Shown here piece by piece: positions 26,777-35,920 of a DNA stretch of 64,000 nt. The number at the start of each line of letters is the position of its first letter. Position 1 is the first letter of the stretch. The stretch spans positions 1 to 64,000 of the forward strand of contig JANPBZ010000007.1 of NCBI GenBank assembly GCA_031430695.1, written 5' to 3'. Position numbers and translations under genes: made by a program. This DNA is from JAENVT01 sp031430695. GTDB lineage: Bacteria; Actinomycetota; Acidimicrobiia; Acidimicrobiales; Ilumatobacteraceae. The notes beneath the pieces were generated by a model. The model was given only the letters and a program-made list of their open reading frames with translations, did no database searches and was not told the origin of the DNA.

Positions 26777-28294
26777 GTGACTCTTCCGAACCCGACAGAC
26801 CTCACCGATCTCGCCGATGCAGCGCTGCGCGCCTGCGGGGCGGCCGGCCTCACCGCAGCTGGCGAACACGTGGCCAGGAGTCCAATCACTGGTACTGCGC
26901 TCGGAGGTGTCACCGGCACATTGCCGGTCGACACGGCCGTCGACCAGGCCGGCGACGCCTTCCAGTCGTGGCGCAGGACGCCGGGCCCATTGCGCGGCGA
27001 GTTGATCCGCCAATTCGCCACGTTGCTGCGCACGCACAAGGCCGATCTCGGCCGCCTCGTGCAGATCGAGGTCGGCAAGATCGAGAGTGAAGCACTTGGC
27101 GAGGTGCAAGAGATGATCGACATCTGCGACTTCGCCGTCGGCCTCAGCCGGCAGTTGCACGGCCTGACGATTGCCAGCGAACGTCCCGGCCACAGGTTGA
27201 TGGAGCAATGGCACCCGCTCGGCCCGACGGGCGTCATCACGGCGTTCAACTTTCCGGTGGCCGTATGGAGCTGGAACGCGGCGCTCGCCGTGGTATGCGG
27301 CAACCCGGTGATCTGGAAGCCAAGCGACCTCACTCCGCTGACCGCGATCGCCACCAGTGCCCTGTTCGACCAGGCCGCAGCGGCGGTCGGCGCTCCCGCA
27401 CACCTGAACCAAGTACTACTCGGCGGTGCCGATGTCGGCGCTGCTTTGGTCGCCCATCCAGGAGTTCCCCTGGTCAGCGCAACCGGTTCGACTCGCATGG
27501 GCCAGCAGGTGGCCGGCGTGGTTGCGGCACGCTTCGGCCGCAGCATCCTCGAGCTCGGCGGCAACAACGCGGCGATCGTGGCACCGTCGGCCGACATCGA
27601 TTTGGTCGTCCGGGGGATGACGTTCGCCGCTGCCGGTACCGCCGGGCAGCGTTGTACGTCGCTGCGTCGGGCGATCGTCCACAGCTCCCGACTCGACGAA
27701 GTCGTCGAACGCATGTCGGCTGCGTATTCCACCCTTCCGATCGGTAGTCCGTTGGATGCCGGCACGTTGGTCGGCCCGTTGATCACTCCCACTGCACTCG
27801 AGCGCATGCAAGCAGCGATCGAGATCGCGTGTGCCGATGGCGGAAAGGTCACTGTCGGCGGCGATCGCTTGCTGGCCGACGATGCACCCGACGCGGCGTA
27901 CGTTCGCCCGTCGATCGTGACGATGCCTGCACAGACCGAGATCGTCGCCACGGAGACATTCGCACCACTGTTGTATGTGCTCGGCTACGACGAATTCGAC
28001 GAAGCGATCGCGTTGCAGAACGGTGTTCCACAGGGACTGGCCAGCAGCATCTTCACCACCGATGTGCGCGAGGCCGAGCGGTTCTGTGCCGCAGACGGAA
28101 GCGACTGCGGCATCGCCAACGTCAACATCGGGCCCAGTGGAGCCGAGATCGGCGGTGCCTTTGGTGGTGAAAAGGCCACGGGCGGAGGCCGTGAAAGCGG
28201 CAGTGATGCGTGGAAGGCGTATATGCGCCGTGCCACCAACACCATCAACTACTCCAACGATCTCCCTCTTGCCCAAGGCGTGAAGTTCGGCTGA
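26777..28294 (+). CDS. Aldehyde dehydrogenase, ALDH7 type (alpha-aminoadipate semialdehyde dehydrogenase-like)
   Basis: A 505-residue NAD-dependent aldehyde dehydrogenase. GPTGVITAFNFPVAVWSWN is the cofactor-binding stretch, ILELGGNNAAIV holds the general-base Glu, and GTAGQRCTSLRRA holds the catalytic Cys. The C-terminal NVNIGPSGAEIGGAFGGEK and SGSDAWKAYMRR segments are characteristic of the ALDH7 (antiquitin/AmaB) group, which oxidises aminoadipate semialdehyde in lysine breakdown. No lysine catabolic gene is adjacent, so the substrate is inferred from family only. GTG at 26777 was taken; GTG at 26753 adds eight unlikely residues. Confidence 0.92.
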   Translation: MTLPNPTDLTDLADAALRACGAAGLTAAGEHVARSPITGTALGGVTGTLPVDTAVDQAGDAFQSWRRTPGPLRGELIRQFATLLRTHKADLGRLVQIEVGKIESEALGEVQEMIDICDFAVGLSRQLHGLTIASERPGHRLMEQWHPLGPTGVITAFNFPVAVWSWNAALAVVCGNPVIWKPSDLTPLTAIATSALFDQAAAAVGAPAHLNQVLLGGADVGAALVAHPGVPLVSATGSTRMGQQVAGVVAARFGRSILELGGNNAAIVAPSADIDLVVRGMTFAAAGTAGQRCTSLRRAIVHSSRLDEVVERMSAAYSTLPIGSPLDAGTLVGPLITPTALERMQAAIEIACADGGKVTVGGDRLLADDAPDAAYVRPSIVTMPAQTEIVATETFAPLLYVLGYDEFDEAIALQNGVPQGLASSIFTTDVREAERFCAADGSDCGIANVNIGPSGAEIGGAFGGEKATGGGRESGSDAWKAYMRRATNTINYSNDLPLAQGVKFG

Positions 28295-28297
28295 AAC

Positions 28298-28327
28298 CGC
28301 GCCCGAGCAAGCAGCCCATCGGGCGCG
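28298..28327. terminator. Bidirectional hairpin after aldehyde dehydrogenase gene
   Basis: CGCGCCCGA at 28298-28306 pairs with TCGGGCGCG at 28319-28327 over a 12-base loop, starting 4 bp after the ALDH stop and followed by AAAA, which is a T-tract for the opposite strand. It lies between two convergent genes. Part of the left arm recurs in a 17-bp direct repeat at 28347-28363. Confidence 0.55.
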
Positions 28328-28403
28328 AAAAGTGCCATCCCAGGCATGAAACCGCGCCCGAGCGGGTGGGTTTCGCAGCGGGTGGGCGGTCCGCGTGGGG
28401 ACG

Positions 28404-29060
28404 TCAGCGGGTGCGTTGCAGAACGCGCAGGCTGCCGGTGACGCCGACCTCGGTGAACAATCCGCTGCGCAGCGCCGGCAGGTAGATCTGCTCGTACGGC
28501 GGTCGACCGCCGTCGGCCGGGTCGACGAAGACATCGTGGATGGCCAACGTGCCCCCGACCGAAACATGCGGCACCCAGCCCTCGTAGTCGAGGCGGGCAG
28601 GTTCCACGCCATGACCGCCGTCGATGAACAGCAGCGACAGCGGTGTGGCCCAATGGTGGGCGACTATCGGCGACTGACCGACGATGGCGACGACGACGTC
28701 GTCCAACCCGGCATCGTGCATCGTGGCTCGAAAGCTTGGCAGAGTGTCCATCCGCCCGGTACGCGGGTCGACAACGGTCGGATCATGGTGCTCCCACCCG
28801 ACCTGATTCTCCTCGCTGCCACGGTGATGGTCGACCGCGAACAGCACGGTTCCGGCGGCCCGAGCGGCGGCTCCGAGCCACACGGTCGAGCGACCGCAGT
28901 ACGAGCCGATCTCGACCATCGGGCCGGCAACACTGAGTCCGGCGGCCACGGCTGCGGCGTACAGCGCATCGCCCTCCTCGCCCGGCATGAAGCCCTTGGC
29001 CGCAAGCGCATGATCGCGAACAGCAGGGCTGAGGGGCGCCGAAGGCATGCCGGGCACCAT
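28404..29060 (-). CDS. Class I SAM-dependent methyltransferase (Methyltransf_24-like)
   Basis: A 218-residue protein. MVEIGSYCGRSTVWLGAAARAAG is the SAM-binding loop, LFAVDHHRGSEENQVGW the acidic strand-2 region, and LSLLFIDGGHGVEPARLDYEGW the metal/substrate segment typical of sugar O-methyltransferases such as the CmcI/Methyltransf_24 group. The metal-binding Asp-Gly-x-His pattern (DGGH) is present. It is divergent from a polytopic membrane protein gene (10 bp between starts), possibly acting on surface glycans. Confidence 0.82.
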   Translation of the reverse strand: MVPGMPSAPLSPAVRDHALAAKGFMPGEEGDALYAAAVAAGLSVAGPMVEIGSYCGRSTVWLGAAARAAGTVLFAVDHHRGSEENQVGWEHHDPTVVDPRTGRMDTLPSFRATMHDAGLDDVVVAIVGQSPIVAHHWATPLSLLFIDGGHGVEPARLDYEGWVPHVSVGGTLAIHDVFVDPADGGRPPYEQIYLPALRSGLFTEVGVTGSLRVLQRTR

Positions 29061-29069
29061 AATCGGCGT

Positions 29070-30641
29070 GTGCCAGAAGCCGCGATCGGTCCGCCCACCG
29101 CCGCGGTGACATCCGAGTGGCGTCTTCCGACGTGGGCGCTGCTGGTCGCTCCGCTCCTGGCGGCAGCGCTCGTGATGATCGCAACCAGGAACGACCCGCT
29201 ACTGTCACCCGACTCGATCACCTACCTCTCGGTGGCCGACCACCTGCGATCAGGGCACGGGTTCAGCGACTTCACCAACGAGCCGTCGGCTGTCTTCGGC
29301 CCGATCTATCCGCTGCTCCTGGCACCCGGCGGCCGCAGCCTGTTGTGGGCGACACTCGTTGGCGCTGCGGCGATTGCGGCCGGCAGCGCACTGATGGGGC
29401 TGTTGCTGCATCGACGCGTTCGCCCGATCGTGGCACTGGCGGGTGCTCTGGCCTTCGGCGCGAGTCAAGGATTCGTGCGGATGGCATCGGTCGTGTGGAG
29501 CGAAGCGCCGTATGCCGCTATTGCGTTGGCAACCCTGGTTGTGTTGTCGCGCCGGCCACTCACGACTCGCGGCGCGGCGATCGGCGGAATGCTCGCCGGG
29601 CTCGGCTTCCTCACCCGCTACGCAGGCATCGGGCTGGTGGCGACCAGCGCAGTGGTCGTCGTGGTCTCGGCTTGGCCACCGGATCAACGTGCTGAGCTGA
29701 CGAAACGACTCGGTGCCTTCACAGCGAGCGCCGTGTGCGTCGGCTCGCTCTGGATCATCCGCAATCTCGTCCAGACCGGCCAACCGTTGGGCCCGCGATT
29801 CGAGGGTGGCATCGGCGAACCACTGACCCGAACCGTCTGGCTGGCCTTGTCCGGCACCGGCCACATCGTCGCCGGCGACGGTTGGTCCGAATCTGCCAGA
29901 GCTCGCTTCGGCGCCGCGATCGTGATCGCCCTGGCCCTGCTCATGGCCCTCGCTCTGCAAGACCGCAAGGCCACTTCACTCGACGTCGGTATGGCGATGT
30001 TCGCCGCCACCTCCTTCGTCGTGCCGATCGTCGCCCGCCTGGCCACCGCCAACGACATCGAACTGCGCGTGATGTCGCCGATGCTGATTCCTGCGATCTA
30101 CCTGGCCAGCGTTACGTTCGACCGCATCTGCACGCAGCGCGGCGTCGTTGCGGCGGGCACGGTCGTGCTGGGATGGTGGATGTACCAGGGCGCGGCCTTC
30201 GCCGTGCGCTTCCCCGACCTCGCGCCCGGCGGGGCCGGCTACAAACCGCAGTTCGCGCCAGAGCTGTACGACGTGATCGATGCCTTGCCGGCTGATGCCA
30301 GGGTGCTGACCAACAGCCCGCAGCGGGTGTGGTGGTTCACGCAGCGGGAACCGACATTGATGGGTTTCACCAGACCGCGACCGGGTAACAGTCACTATCC
30401 GATCGATACCGAGCACACCGTGCAGGAGGCCTGCGCAGGACACACCTATCTCGCCTGGTTCGACAACCTGCAAAATGCCGGCGACGGTCCGAACGAGCGC
30501 CGGCCGGATCTCGTTGCCCTCGTCGATCTGCGGCTCGAAACCTCGGTACCCGGAGGAGAGCTGTATCGCCTCGCGCCGCTCGACATCCGCGAGTGCCCAT
30601 CGCCCGATCCCACTGGGCCCGAAACCAGTGGACAAGGATGA
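29070..30641 (+). CDS. Polytopic membrane protein, glycosyltransferase family 39-like
   Basis: A 523-residue protein with about ten membrane helices. The first extracytoplasmic loop contains RNDPLLSPDSITYLSVADHLRSGHGF, where the acidic residue and the SxxYLxxA-like pattern resemble the catalytic loop of GT-C fold transferases (PMT/ArnT group) that use lipid-linked sugars. The soluble C-terminus (about 430-523) has NSPQRVWWFTQREPTLMGFTRPRP. GTG at 29070 was chosen because the long upstream extension overlaps the divergent methyltransferase gene and is not protein-like. Substrate is unknown. Confidence 0.78.
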   Translation: MPEAAIGPPTAAVTSEWRLPTWALLVAPLLAAALVMIATRNDPLLSPDSITYLSVADHLRSGHGFSDFTNEPSAVFGPIYPLLLAPGGRSLLWATLVGAAAIAAGSALMGLLLHRRVRPIVALAGALAFGASQGFVRMASVVWSEAPYAAIALATLVVLSRRPLTTRGAAIGGMLAGLGFLTRYAGIGLVATSAVVVVVSAWPPDQRAELTKRLGAFTASAVCVGSLWIIRNLVQTGQPLGPRFEGGIGEPLTRTVWLALSGTGHIVAGDGWSESARARFGAAIVIALALLMALALQDRKATSLDVGMAMFAATSFVVPIVARLATANDIELRVMSPMLIPAIYLASVTFDRICTQRGVVAAGTVVLGWWMYQGAAFAVRFPDLAPGGAGYKPQFAPELYDVIDALPADARVLTNSPQRVWWFTQREPTLMGFTRPRPGNSHYPIDTEHTVQEACAGHTYLAWFDNLQNAGDGPNERRPDLVALVDLRLETSVPGGELYRLAPLDIRECPSPDPTGPETSGQG

Positions 30642-30645
30642 AGCG

Positions 30646-31500
30646 ATGACCGCCCTCGACGATCTCGTCAAGCTGCTCGACCTCGAAGCGATCGAGGTCA
30701 ACCTCTTCCGTGGCAGGTCGCCCGACGAGAGCCGCCAGCGTGTATTCGGAGGCCAAGTCGCCGGCCAGGCACTGGTAGCCGCCACCCGCACCATCGACGA
30801 CCCGGGCAGGCAGGTTCACTCGCTGCACGCCTACTTTCTGAGGCCCGGCGACCCGCTGGTGCCCATCCTGTACGAGGTCGACAGAATTCGTGACGGCCGC
30901 AGCTTCACGACTCGACGCGTGGTGGCCATTCAGCACGGCAAGGCGATCTTCAATCTCCAGGCCAGTTTCCACCTTCACGAACCGGGCGCAGATCATCAAC
31001 TGACGATGCCGACCGACGTGCCGCCTCCGGAATCGCTGCCCGACTTCAAGACTCGGATGGAGCCGTACAAGGAGCGGATGGGGGTGTGGTTCGACCGGCC
31101 ACGGCCCATCGACATCCGCTACATCGATCGCGACCCGTTCAATCGCCAGGACAATCCGGCCGATGGTCAACGCGTCTGGATGCGCGCCGATGGTCGCCTG
31201 GCCGACGATCCCACGCTGCACGCCTGCGTCGTCACCTACGCGAGCGACATGACCCTGCTCGACACCACCGTGTTGCCATTCGGGCTGTCGTGGGACAGCC
31301 CGGGCATGCAGATGGCCAGCCTCGATCATGCGATGTGGTTCCATCGCTCGTTCCGCGCCGACGACTGGTTGCTGTACGACCAGAAGGCGATATCGACCAG
31401 TGCTGGACGCGGGCTGGCGGGCGGCGCGATCTTCACCAGCGATGGCAAGTTGGCCGTCACGGTGGTGCAAGAAGGTCTCGCCAGGATCGGCACGACTTGA
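30646..31500 (+). CDS. tesB: Acyl-CoA thioesterase II
   Basis: A 284-residue double-hotdog thioesterase that hydrolyses acyl-CoA to free acid and CoA. The N-terminal hotdog has LEVNLFRG-like IEVNLFRGRSPDE and RVFGGQVAGQALVAA; then HSLHAYFLRPGDP and RRVVAIQHGKAIFNLQASF. The C-terminal hotdog has YASDMTLLDT, ASLDHAMWFHRSFRADDWLLYD and SAGRGLAGGAIF, where the Asp-His-x-x-W segment and conserved Gln/Thr make the active site. Length matches TesB (about 286). It overlaps the next gene by TTGA. Confidence 0.95.
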   Translation: MTALDDLVKLLDLEAIEVNLFRGRSPDESRQRVFGGQVAGQALVAATRTIDDPGRQVHSLHAYFLRPGDPLVPILYEVDRIRDGRSFTTRRVVAIQHGKAIFNLQASFHLHEPGADHQLTMPTDVPPPESLPDFKTRMEPYKERMGVWFDRPRPIDIRYIDRDPFNRQDNPADGQRVWMRADGRLADDPTLHACVVTYASDMTLLDTTVLPFGLSWDSPGMQMASLDHAMWFHRSFRADDWLLYDQKAISTSAGRGLAGGAIFTSDGKLAVTVVQEGLARIGTT

Positions 31501-32708
31501 CGTCACCTCGCTCGCTTCGATGCTGCGTCACCATCGTGTTGGTGATGCTCACCGCCGGGTGCTCCGACATTTCGTCCGGCGTCGAGGTCAGCTCCGTGGA
31601 GTCCATCCCGACGCCAACAGAGGCAACGACTGCGGCCACCACACCGGCAGCGCCACTCGGCGATCCGGTCGTTGCATTGGCCCGGCTCGACGGCTTCAAC
31701 CAGCCGGTCGGGATGTCGTGGCGTCCGACCGACGCGACCCTCTACGTGGTCGAACAGGACGGGCGAGTCGTGATCATGGTCGACGGCCAACCCGGCGCAG
31801 TCGCGCTCGACATGAGCGATCTCACCAGCGCCCGGGGCGAGCGCGGCCTGCTCGGTCTCGCCGTCAGTACCGACGGAACGCTTGCGTACGTCAACTACAC
31901 CGACAACGACGGAGACACTCAGATCGACGAGTACGCGATCTTCGCCGACGGCACGTTCGACCCGGCCTCGCGTCGCCCGGTGCTCGACTTCGCCCAGCCA
32001 TACCGCAACCACAACGGCGGCGACCTGGCCTTCGGCCCCGACAACATGCTGTACATCGGCACCGGCGACGGCGGCTCGGGTGGCGACCCAGACCGCCGGG
32101 CGCTCGACCTCGCAGAATGGCTAGGCAAGATGCTGCGCATCGACCCGCGGGCCACCGCCGACGCTGCCTACACCGTGCCGCCCGACAATCCCTTCGTCGG
32201 GGTCGATGGCGCGCTTGGCGAGATCTGGTCGATCGGTCTCCGCAACCCGTGGCGATTCAACTTCGATCGAGCCACCGGTGATCTGTGGATTGCCGATGTC
32301 GGTCAGAACCAGTGGGAGGAGGTCGACGTTGCTTGGGCCGCCGACGGCGGTGGGCGGGGCATGAACTTCGGATGGAGCGCGTGGGAGGGGAGCCACCCGT
32401 TCAATGCCGACCAATCCCCCGACGGCGCGACGCCCCCAATCCACGAGTACGAGCATGTCGGCGCCGACTGTTCGATCAGCGGCGGCGCTCTCTACCGGGG
32501 AACGGAAATTCCTGCCCTCGTCGGCTGGTACGTGTTCGCCGACTATTGCAGCGGCCAGGTAGTTGCATTGCAGATCGCGGACCGCACGGTGGTCAAGCAA
32601 CTGTCCCTCGGCCGCGCCGCGAACATCACCGCTGTGCGCGAAGGGCCAGGCGGCGAACTGTTCGTGCTCACCCGAGATGGCCCGATCTACGCGGTAACGC
32701 CCGGTTGA
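31497..32708 (+). CDS. PQQ-type glucose/sorbosone dehydrogenase-like lipoprotein
   Basis: A 403-residue secreted six-bladed propeller. The signal peptide ends in VMLTAGCSD, so it is probably a lipoprotein; a Thr/Ala linker follows. The propeller has GLLGLAVSTDG, AQPYRNHNGGDLAFGPDNMLYIGTGDGGSGGDP with the family His and Asp residues, GEIWSIGLRNPWRFNFDRATGDLWIADVGQNQWEEVD, and EYEHVGADCSISGGALYRG. These belong to GSDH/YliI (aldose sugar dehydrogenase). The start is the TTG at 31497 that overlaps the tesB stop; a GTG further in would shorten the signal peptide. Confidence 0.9.
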   Translation: MTSPRSLRCCVTIVLVMLTAGCSDISSGVEVSSVESIPTPTEATTAATTPAAPLGDPVVALARLDGFNQPVGMSWRPTDATLYVVEQDGRVVIMVDGQPGAVALDMSDLTSARGERGLLGLAVSTDGTLAYVNYTDNDGDTQIDEYAIFADGTFDPASRRPVLDFAQPYRNHNGGDLAFGPDNMLYIGTGDGGSGGDPDRRALDLAEWLGKMLRIDPRATADAAYTVPPDNPFVGVDGALGEIWSIGLRNPWRFNFDRATGDLWIADVGQNQWEEVDVAWAADGGGRGMNFGWSAWEGSHPFNADQSPDGATPPIHEYEHVGADCSISGGALYRGTEIPALVGWYVFADYCSGQVVALQIADRTVVKQLSLGRAANITAVREGPGGELFVLTRDGPIYAVTPG

Positions 32709-34094
32709 TCACGCCACTCGTTCGAGTTTCGCGCTGCGGCCGGGAATGTCTGTCGAAACCACTCGCACTCGCAGATCGTCGCCCGGTTCCACGTGATGAG
32801 CGTCAACGCGTGAGACGACGGGAAGATCGCACAGCTGGATGCGCGCTCCGCGATCATCGACATCGGTCACCACCGCGGTGAACGTTCGTTGAGTCTGCGA
32901 ACTGAGCAGGGCGACTTCCGCCAGGTCGATGACCGCCCGTTCGATCTGTCCAGCCATGTCGTCGGCACGTCCCATCACGATAGGCAGCTTGGGAAACGCC
33001 GCGGCGATCTCGTCGGGCAGCGGCTGGCCATTGGCAATGGCAAGGGCGCCCATCACGACATAGCGATCGGCGAGGCGGCGTAACGGGGCAGTGCCGTGCG
33101 CATAGGTAGCGGCCATTGCGGAGTGCCAAGGATGCTGGCCTGCGCTGAACGGGACGTACGAGGCGCCACCTCCGGCGCGACGGATAGCCATCAACAGCGC
33201 TGCAGGCTTGGCCGACTTGCCGTCGAGCGACCGCTCGAACTCGACAAGGCTCGTCTCCGCCTGCCAGTCGATCCCGAGCGCTTTGGCCGTATGTCGCAAC
33301 CGTTGCTCTGCGCGCGCGTCGGGCTCCGGCATGATCCTGAACAGCCCGGTTCCGGCAGCAAACAGCAGGTCGGCGATGGCGAGGTTGGTCGCCAGCGACA
33401 TCGCCGCGTTGTCATCTTCCGACTGCAGCCGTGGACGGAACGAGAGGTCGTAGCCCCCGTGCCCGGTGGCGTGCATTTCTTGCTCGAGGACCTCGATCCG
33501 AGCAGCTCCGCGGGCATCCTCGGCCAGCGCAATGCGCCGCCCAAGTTCGGCAAACGCATCGGGCAATTGGTCGGGCTGCACAGTCTCGTAGGCCAGCTTG
33601 GCCTTGCTGCGGATCACGGATCGCTCGACACCATCGAGCTTCGACTGCCCGTCGCCGGCAACGCGTACGTGGAAAACGATGGCCGGCCGAGGGCCATCAG
33701 GCAGCAGGCTCGCCGCCCCTTCGGCAAGCACCGGTGGGTAGAGACCGGCCTTCCCATCGGGCATGTACTGCGTCGTGCCTCGCTCCCAAGCCTCCTGGTC
33801 GAGCAGCCCACCGATATCGACGAACCATGCGACATCGGCGATGGCGTAGTGCAACAGCACATCGTCACCTGTCGTTTCGATGTGGAAGGCCTGGTCGAGA
33901 TCCGTCGACGTTGCCGGGTCGAGGGTTACAAACGGCCAGTCAGTTCGATCGACGTGTTGCGTCGGCGCCCGCTTCGCAGCGTCGTCGGCGGCCGACAGCA
34001 CGTCCGCGGAGAATTCAGTCGGGACCTTGAACTGCCGTCGAATACAGCGAAGACCTTCGACGAGTTCGTCGGCGAGATCGGCTCGGATTCGCAC
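32709..34094 (-). CDS. RNB-domain exoribonuclease (short, RNase II family)
   Basis: A 461-residue protein built on the RNase II catalytic domain. WPFVTLDPATSTDLDQAFHIE carries the Mg-binding aspartates, VAWFVDIGGLLDQEAWERGTTQY and PPVLAEGAASLLPDGPRPAI follow, and HGTAPLRRLADRYV is the RNA-binding/end motif. The N-terminal cold-shock domains and most of the C-terminal S1 domain of classical RNase II/R are missing, so it is a compact version (a short OB-like tail from about 400). It begins right after the mreB stop (TAA then GTG). Confidence 0.88.
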   Translation of the reverse strand: MRIRADLADELVEGLRCIRRQFKVPTEFSADVLSAADDAAKRAPTQHVDRTDWPFVTLDPATSTDLDQAFHIETTGDDVLLHYAIADVAWFVDIGGLLDQEAWERGTTQYMPDGKAGLYPPVLAEGAASLLPDGPRPAIVFHVRVAGDGQSKLDGVERSVIRSKAKLAYETVQPDQLPDAFAELGRRIALAEDARGAARIEVLEQEMHATGHGGYDLSFRPRLQSEDDNAAMSLATNLAIADLLFAAGTGLFRIMPEPDARAEQRLRHTAKALGIDWQAETSLVEFERSLDGKSAKPAALLMAIRRAGGGASYVPFSAGQHPWHSAMAATYAHGTAPLRRLADRYVVMGALAIANGQPLPDEIAAAFPKLPIVMGRADDMAGQIERAVIDLAEVALLSSQTQRTFTAVVTDVDDRGARIQLCDLPVVSRVDAHHVEPGDDLRVRVVSTDIPGRSAKLERVA

Positions 34095-35099
34095 TTAGCG
34101 GCGAGCCCCCATGAACATCGTCTTCAATGCGTCGTAGTGCTCGATGCAATGGCCCGCACCCATCACGACGGCCTCGAGCGGCATCGTCGACATCTTGACC
34201 GGCACCTGCGTCTCGCGTTCGATGCGCGATGCAAGACCTCGCAGCAGACCGCCGCCGCCCACCAGGTACATGCCGCGCACCAGGAAATCCTGGGCAAGCT
34301 CGGGTGGCGCCTTCGACAAGCAGCGCACCACCGACGCAGTAATGCTGCTGATGACGTCGTCGATGGCCAGACGGATCTCTTCTGGCGTCAGGATCACCGT
34401 CTTCGGCAGGCCGCTCATGAGGTCACGCCCGCGGACCTCGGCTTGGTTCTCGTCGTCGGTGGGATCGGCCGAGCCAATGGCCACCTTGACCTCTTCAGCT
34501 GTGCGTTCGCCGATCGCAATCCCATGCTCGCGACGAACGTAGGCCTGGATCGCCGCGTCGATGTCGAAACTGCCGACTCGCACTGCCTCGAGAGCGACGA
34601 TGCCACCGAGGCTGATGACTGCCGTCTCGCTGGTACCGCCACCGATGTCGATGACCATGTTGCCCACCGGCTCGTCGATCGGCAGGTCGGCGCCGATCGC
34701 TGCCGCCATCGGCTGTTCGATCAATTGGGCATCGGCTGCGCCCGCGCGGCGAGCCGCATCGGTGACGGCGCGCCGTTCGACCTCGGTGATCGCCGAGGGC
34801 ACGCATATGACGACCTTCGGACGGGTGAACCGGCTGACGCCCACGCGTTGCAACAACAGGCGGATCATGCGCTCGGTGATCTCGAAGTCGGTGATGGCTC
34901 CACCGCGCAGTGGCCGCACGGCGACGATGTAGCCGGGCGTGCGCCCGATCATCTGCCAGGCCTCTCGCCCGGTCGCGAGTACTTCGCCCGTCTGACGATT
35001 CAAGGCGATGACGGACGGCTCGTTGAGCACGATGCCGCGGCCCTTCATATAGACCAGCGTGTTGGCCGTACCGAGGTCGATTGCGAGGTCGCGAGCCAT
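34095..35099 (-). CDS. mreB: Rod shape-determining actin-like protein MreB
   Basis: A 334-residue actin-fold ATPase that guides lateral cell-wall synthesis. DLAIDLGTANTLVY is phosphate loop 1, IDIGGGTSETAVISLGG is phosphate loop 2, and GMYLVGGGGLLRGLASRI is the adenosine motif. The membrane-binding hydrophobic loop and normal length (about 340) are kept. No mreC, mreD, pbp2 or rodA gene is adjacent; it sits in an operon with moaE and a small membrane protein upstream and an RNB nuclease downstream. Many actinobacteria lack MreB, so its presence here is informative. Confidence 0.95.
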   Translation of the reverse strand: MARDLAIDLGTANTLVYMKGRGIVLNEPSVIALNRQTGEVLATGREAWQMIGRTPGYIVAVRPLRGGAITDFEITERMIRLLLQRVGVSRFTRPKVVICVPSAITEVERRAVTDAARRAGAADAQLIEQPMAAAIGADLPIDEPVGNMVIDIGGGTSETAVISLGGIVALEAVRVGSFDIDAAIQAYVRREHGIAIGERTAEEVKVAIGSADPTDDENQAEVRGRDLMSGLPKTVILTPEEIRLAIDDVISSITASVVRCLSKAPPELAQDFLVRGMYLVGGGGLLRGLASRIERETQVPVKMSTMPLEAVVMGAGHCIEHYDALKTMFMGARR

Positions 35100-35102
35100 G
35101 AG

Positions 35103-35318
35103 CTAGTCCGTTGACTCCTGTGACCCCTGGTCGGAGTCGTCGGTCTGCTTGGTGGGGCGCACACGATCCATTACTTCACGACGTGATTCGGGCGACAATG
35201 CGTCGATGTGCCGGCGAAAGCTGGTGAGTCCAGCGTCCTGGCGCGGGCGGCGGGAGTAGGCGATGAGACCGATGGCGAGCAGTAACACGACAGCTGCGGC
35301 AGCGATGACGCCTGTCAC
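35103..35318 (-). CDS. Small single-pass membrane protein between moaE and mreB
   Basis: A 71-residue protein: one membrane helix (residues 3-23, GVIAAAAVVLLLAIGLIAY) followed by a charged cytosolic tail (SRRPRQDAGLTSFRRHIDALSPESRREVMDRVR). The GTG at 35318 overlaps the moaE stop, and the gene ends 3 bp before mreB, so it is translationally tied to both. No family recognised; the tail motif FRRHIDALSPESRR recurs in small actinobacterial membrane proteins of unknown role. A link to MreB is only suggested by position. Confidence 0.7.
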   Translation of the reverse strand: MTGVIAAAAVVLLLAIGLIAYSRRPRQDAGLTSFRRHIDALSPESRREVMDRVRPTKQTDDSDQGSQESTD

Positions 35319-35827
35319 GACGGGTTCCGCCGACCGGACGAGATCGGCACCGACACCGCGTCGACGGGGGCGCCGGCCGCGAGACCCCAGTCGGCACCAT
35401 CGCGCCAGACCTCGCGCTTCCAGATCGGAGCGCTCAGTTTCAGCGCATCGATCGCGAAGCGGGCCGCCTCGAAGGCTTCGGCGCGGTGCGGCGCACTGAC
35501 GACCGCGATGACAGAGCTCTCGCCAAGTGCCAACGCTCCGATTCGATGGATCAGGACAACTCGGCCGGTTTCGGGCCACCGCTGACGCAATTCGGTGTCG
35601 ATGGCCCCGAAGCGCGGCACGACCTGCGAATCGTATGCCTCGTACGTCAGCGACTCGACGTGGTCACGCAGCACACCCTGTTCGTCGACCGCGTGGTCGC
35701 GAACGGTGCCGCTGAACAGCACGACGGCACCACAGTGCGGCAGCACCGCCCACTCGTAGGCAGCGGCGATCGGCAACGGATCGCTGGTCAGGCTGAGCCA
35801 TGAGTTACCGCTAGCCGGAGGTTGCAC
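35315..35827 (-). CDS. moaE: Molybdopterin synthase catalytic subunit MoaE
   Basis: A 170-residue large subunit of molybdopterin synthase, which puts two sulfurs from MoaD thiocarboxylate onto precursor Z. GAVVLFSGTVRDH, SLTYEAYDSQVVPRFG, IHRIGALALGESSVIAVVSAPHRAEAFEAARFAID and LKLSAPIWKREVW are all classical; the KREVW lysine is catalytic. No moaD or other moa gene is in the window. GTG 35827 gives a slightly long N-terminus; an internal start near the domain is possible. Confidence 0.93.
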   Translation of the reverse strand: MQPPASGNSWLSLTSDPLPIAAAYEWAVLPHCGAVVLFSGTVRDHAVDEQGVLRDHVESLTYEAYDSQVVPRFGAIDTELRQRWPETGRVVLIHRIGALALGESSVIAVVSAPHRAEAFEAARFAIDALKLSAPIWKREVWRDGADWGLAAGAPVDAVSVPISSGRRNPS

Positions 35828-35920
35828 GACTACCCATCGTAGCTTGCCGCTTCGCAAGCGACACCGGAGTGATGGGGGCGATGCACACAGCGAGCTCGGG
35901 CTCGGTAACCTCTCCGGCTC

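Noticed and set aside
28395..29069. N-terminal extension of the membrane protein at 29070 to 28395
   Set aside because: The extension lies opposite the methyltransferase gene and lacks protein-like character; GTG 29070 precedes the first membrane helix.
33096..35114. 672-codon plus-strand open frame over the RNB and mreB genes
   Set aside because: Antisense to two genes with clear motifs; composition is typical of a shadow frame.
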